Assembly (NCBI GenBank): GCA_009774465.1
Contig: VSNT01000085.1
Location: 1 to 17,876 of the forward strand
Source: Lachnospiraceae bacterium
GTDB taxonomy: Bacteria; Bacillota_A; Clostridia; Lachnospirales; Lachnospiraceae
Length of the DNA: 17,876 bases
Direction: 5' to 3'
In this document: piece after piece, positions 15,805 through 17,876 of the stretch
Layout of the letters: each line of letters opens with the position of its first letter
Numbering within the stretch: position 1 is the first letter of the stretch
Notes under the pieces: generated by a model
Database searches by the model: none
What the model was told of the DNA's origin: nothing
What the model saw: only the letters and a program-made list of their open reading frames with translations
Made by a program: the position numbers and the translations under genes

Positions 15805-17262
15805 TTATATTTCCTGAATTATTACTTTTATTTTATTATTGCAAATCCCCTGAATGGTATATCCTTTTTCCTGATAAATTTGAACAGCCTGAATCATTTT
15901 ATTATTCCATATTTCTCCTGGAACCAGAAGCGGTATTCCCGGCGGATACAAATTGATAAATTCAGCAGCAGTTCTTCCCTCTGCTTCTTCTATTCCTATT
16001 TCTTCATAAGGCGCCTGATATGCTTCCCATAGATTCTGCTTCACTTTTGGACGAAAATTTAAATCCGGCATACTTTCTTTTTGTGTAATAATTTCTACGG
16101 TGCTTTTTTCTTCCTTACTTTTAATCAACGTTGCGTCTATTTCAAGAAGCGCTTTACTTAATCTTTCAAATCCTTCTTCACGATCCATCATGCTTAAAAT
16201 TGCAATTACATAATTTCCGGCTTCCATTTCCATCTGCAAATGATAGTCTTTCAAAAGAATTCCATAAAGCACATGACCTGTCAATACATTATTTTTAATA
16301 AAGATCAGCAGACGTCCTGGCTCTGTATAAGGACATATTTGAATATATCTGCAATCTTTTATTTCATTTAGCAACTTATTTCTTTTTTGAAAAAGACCTT
16401 CCAGCCTGTCATATCCTTCCTGTGAAACTATTCTTACAGCTTCATCAATTCCTGCCATCAGCAAATAAGACGGACTGCTGGACTGATAAATGCGCAAATA
16501 TTTTTTTAACTTTTCCATTTCTGTCAATGTTCCATTTCTATGAATCAAGGCTGTCTGAGTAGGTGCCGGCAGTGTCTTGTGTACACTATGAATTACAAAA
16601 TCAGCCCCTTCGCATACCGCACTCTCAGGATATGCAGAATGTATGCCAAAATGCGCCCCATGAGCCTGATCTACAATAATTGGAAGATTATAGCTATGTG
16701 CCACTTTTACAAGCCTGTTTACATCTGATACAATTCCCTCATAAGTAGGTGAAGTTATTACAATACCGGCAATTACATCTGAAGGCTTTTTTTTGCCCTC
16801 TCCTTCCTTAAGCAGAATTTCATCTATTAAATCTCTCAATTTCTCTGGCTGCACAGAACCTGAAATACCATATTCCTCTATTGTTTCCGGGTAAATATAG
16901 TGCAGTTTAAGGCGATTTAAAAAAGCCGCATGATATACGGCCTTATGACAATTCCTTGCAATAATTAAGCTCTCTGCCCTCCCGGCAACTGCTGAAACAG
17001 CGCTTAAAATACCTGCTGTACTGCCATTAATAAGAAAATAAGTTTCCTCCGAATGATATAATTCTGCCGCCCGTTTCTGCGCGTCTTTTATGATGCTCTC
17101 AGGCTGGTGCAGGTTATCAAATCCATCAATTTCGGTTATATCCATCTGATAAAAGTCTGCCAGTGCTCCACTTTGCAGACTGCGCTTATGCCCGGGCATA
17201 TGAAAAGGATAAAAATCACTTTTTCCATACTCTTTCAGCCTGTCATATAACCCTTTACTCAT
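15805..17262 (-). CDS. Orn/Lys/Arg decarboxylase-family PLP enzyme (YaaO/SpeA type)
   Basis: A 485-residue fold-type I PLP enzyme. YPFHMPGHKR (18-27) is the family's N-terminal active-site motif, DITEIDGFDNLHQPE (41-55) follows, INGSTAGI (78-85) is the cofactor phosphate loop, IIVDQAHGAHFG (195-206) holds the Asp facing the pyridine nitrogen, and SVHKTLPAPTQTA (226-238) holds Lys229, the Schiff-base lysine. The C-terminal domain ends with the typical YPPGIPLLVPGE. The family decarboxylates lysine, arginine or ornithine for polyamine synthesis; the substrate cannot be read from sequence. The true start is the ATG at 17262: GAGG is 8 nt upstream and the ATG shares ATGA with the stop of the HD gene. 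The open frame extends further upstream into that gene but without need. Confidence 0.92.
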   Translation of the reverse strand: MSKGLYDRLKEYGKSDFYPFHMPGHKRSLQSGALADFYQMDITEIDGFDNLHQPESIIKDAQKRAAELYHSEETYFLINGSTAGILSAVSAVAGRAESLIIARNCHKAVYHAAFLNRLKLHYIYPETIEEYGISGSVQPEKLRDLIDEILLKEGEGKKKPSDVIAGIVITSPTYEGIVSDVNRLVKVAHSYNLPIIVDQAHGAHFGIHSAYPESAVCEGADFVIHSVHKTLPAPTQTALIHRNGTLTEMEKLKKYLRIYQSSSPSYLLMAGIDEAVRIVSQEGYDRLEGLFQKRNKLLNEIKDCRYIQICPYTEPGRLLIFIKNNVLTGHVLYGILLKDYHLQMEMEAGNYVIAILSMMDREEGFERLSKALLEIDATLIKSKEEKSTVEIITQKESMPDLNFRPKVKQNLWEAYQAPYEEIGIEEAEGRTAAEFINLYPPGIPLLVPGEIWNNKMIQAVQIYQEKGYTIQGICNNKIKVIIQEI

Positions 17263-17810
17263 CCTGAAATCCTCAGTCTTGCTTTTCCTACTCCTCTTCG
17301 AAGCTTCAAAGTTTCCAAAATAGAACAATACTTATCAGCAGTAGTTACAATCCATGCCTCCCTGCAGCGCGGGGGTACTATTGTAAGCGGCCACATATGC
17401 TTTTTAATAATATCTTTTTCTCTTAATGTAAGTTTATACTCTTTGCTGGCATTTTTAAGAGCAATTCCCGGATGATAAAACCCATGAAGCGCCTGATAAT
17501 TTTCTCTTGACCTGTCATGCCAGTCATAAAGAAAATAATCATGCAGCAATGCGCCCCTGATCAGTTCTCTCTCACTACATGGAATTCCAAGCAATTGGCT
17601 TATAGCTATACTTTGTCTTGCCACGTCAATACAATGTCGATGCACCGGAATACTTCCATGTTGAATATAATTCCTGGTACTTTGAAAGTTATCCGAGTCC
17701 ATAATATCTCCGGCGTATTCCCTTAAAAGCCGATAAAACTCTTTCTTCTTTTCATATCTTTTTTTGAGTTTTGATATTTTCTTTTCATATTTTCCAGATT
17801 TTCTATTCAT
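17259..17810 (-). CDS. HD-domain protein, predicted phosphohydrolase
   Basis: A 183-residue cytoplasmic protein. A very basic helix (1-30) precedes an HD domain: HRH (57-59), LLHDYFLYDWH (88-98) with the His-Asp pair 90-91, FYHPGIALKNA (111-121), KKHMWPL (136-142) and TTADKYCS (156-163) with Asp159. This order gives a complete metal-binding set, so hydrolysis of a phosphate ester or nucleotide is likely, but the substrate is unknown. AAAGGG is 7 nt before the ATG. The stop overlaps the start of the PLP decarboxylase by 4 nt (ATGA), so the two are translationally coupled. The last 15 or so residues (LRRGVGKARLRISG) are basic and lie over the decarboxylase leader. Confidence 0.82.
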   Translation of the reverse strand: MNRKSGKYEKKISKLKKRYEKKKEFYRLLREYAGDIMDSDNFQSTRNYIQHGSIPVHRHCIDVARQSIAISQLLGIPCSERELIRGALLHDYFLYDWHDRSRENYQALHGFYHPGIALKNASKEYKLTLREKDIIKKHMWPLTIVPPRCREAWIVTTADKYCSILETLKLRRGVGKARLRISG

Positions 17811-17854
17811 GATTTCACCCTTTAAATCTGTTAATATTTATTTCTACTCCTAAT

Positions 17855-17860
17855 ATTATA
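17855..17860 (-). promoter_or_regulatory. possible -10 element of the HD-decarboxylase operon
   Basis: TATAAT on the minus strand (17860-17855) sits about 45 nt before the HD gene start in very AT-rich DNA. The matching -35 would fall outside the window, so this is half a promoter only. Confidence 0.3.
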
Positions 17861-17876
17861 TTTTAACATATATAAC

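Noticed and set aside
17263..17328. Longer N-terminus for the PLP decarboxylase
   Set aside because: The extra 22 residues lie inside the HD gene and are not family-like; the ATG at 17262 has a GAGG site and the ATGA overlap.

Overview
The window looks like chromosomal DNA of a low-GC, spore-forming, motile Clostridia member, most likely Lachnospiraceae. Reasons: AT-rich AGGAGG-type ribosome binding sites, a spore-maturation gene (spmA), a flagellar-type gene behind a SigD-like promoter, and the Firmicutes yaaR-holB-ricT-trmN6-rsmI block. All recognised genes are on the minus strand, so transcription runs from high to low coordinates. No tRNA, rRNA, CRISPR array, insertion sequence or phage gene was seen.

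Right part (17876 to about 7208): a long, tightly packed housekeeping run. An HD-domain protein overlaps an Orn/Lys/Arg-decarboxylase-type PLP enzyme by 4 nt. Pyruvate kinase, a guanylate-kinase-like protein (at the place where Bacillus has tmk), YaaR, DNA polymerase III delta', RicT, the tRNA methyltransferase TrmN6 and the rRNA methyltransferase RsmI follow. The run ends with two cell-envelope proteins: a membrane-anchored DNA-entry-type nuclease and a lipoprotein with a DUF4015 TIM-barrel glycosidase-like domain. Gaps are short and I saw no internal terminator.

Middle (7148 to 6446): spmA as a single gene, with a plausible SigE-type promoter and a terminator starting inside its last codons. 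Its usual partner spmB does not follow it.

Accessory part (6429 to 1461): a separate transcription unit behind a TTGACA promoter. It starts with an unrecognised 75-aa protein, continues through a decayed gene of the AAA-ATPase_like/PD-(D/E)XK nuclease family (large deletion, nonsense codon, frameshift), and ends with an intact 1132-aa UPF1-like SF1 helicase that carries a long inserted coiled coil and a C-terminal cold-shock-like domain. After the helicase amber codon the same frame stays open for 74 more codons of protein-like sequence with no early start codon. This is the least ordinary part of the window, and an anti-phage or other nucleic-acid function for it is inference only.

Left end (1491 to 1): a monocistronic FliD_C-like flagellar protein made of two internal repeats, with a near-perfect SigD -10 element and a strong 15-bp hairpin terminator, then a promoter and the first codons of a gene that leaves the window.
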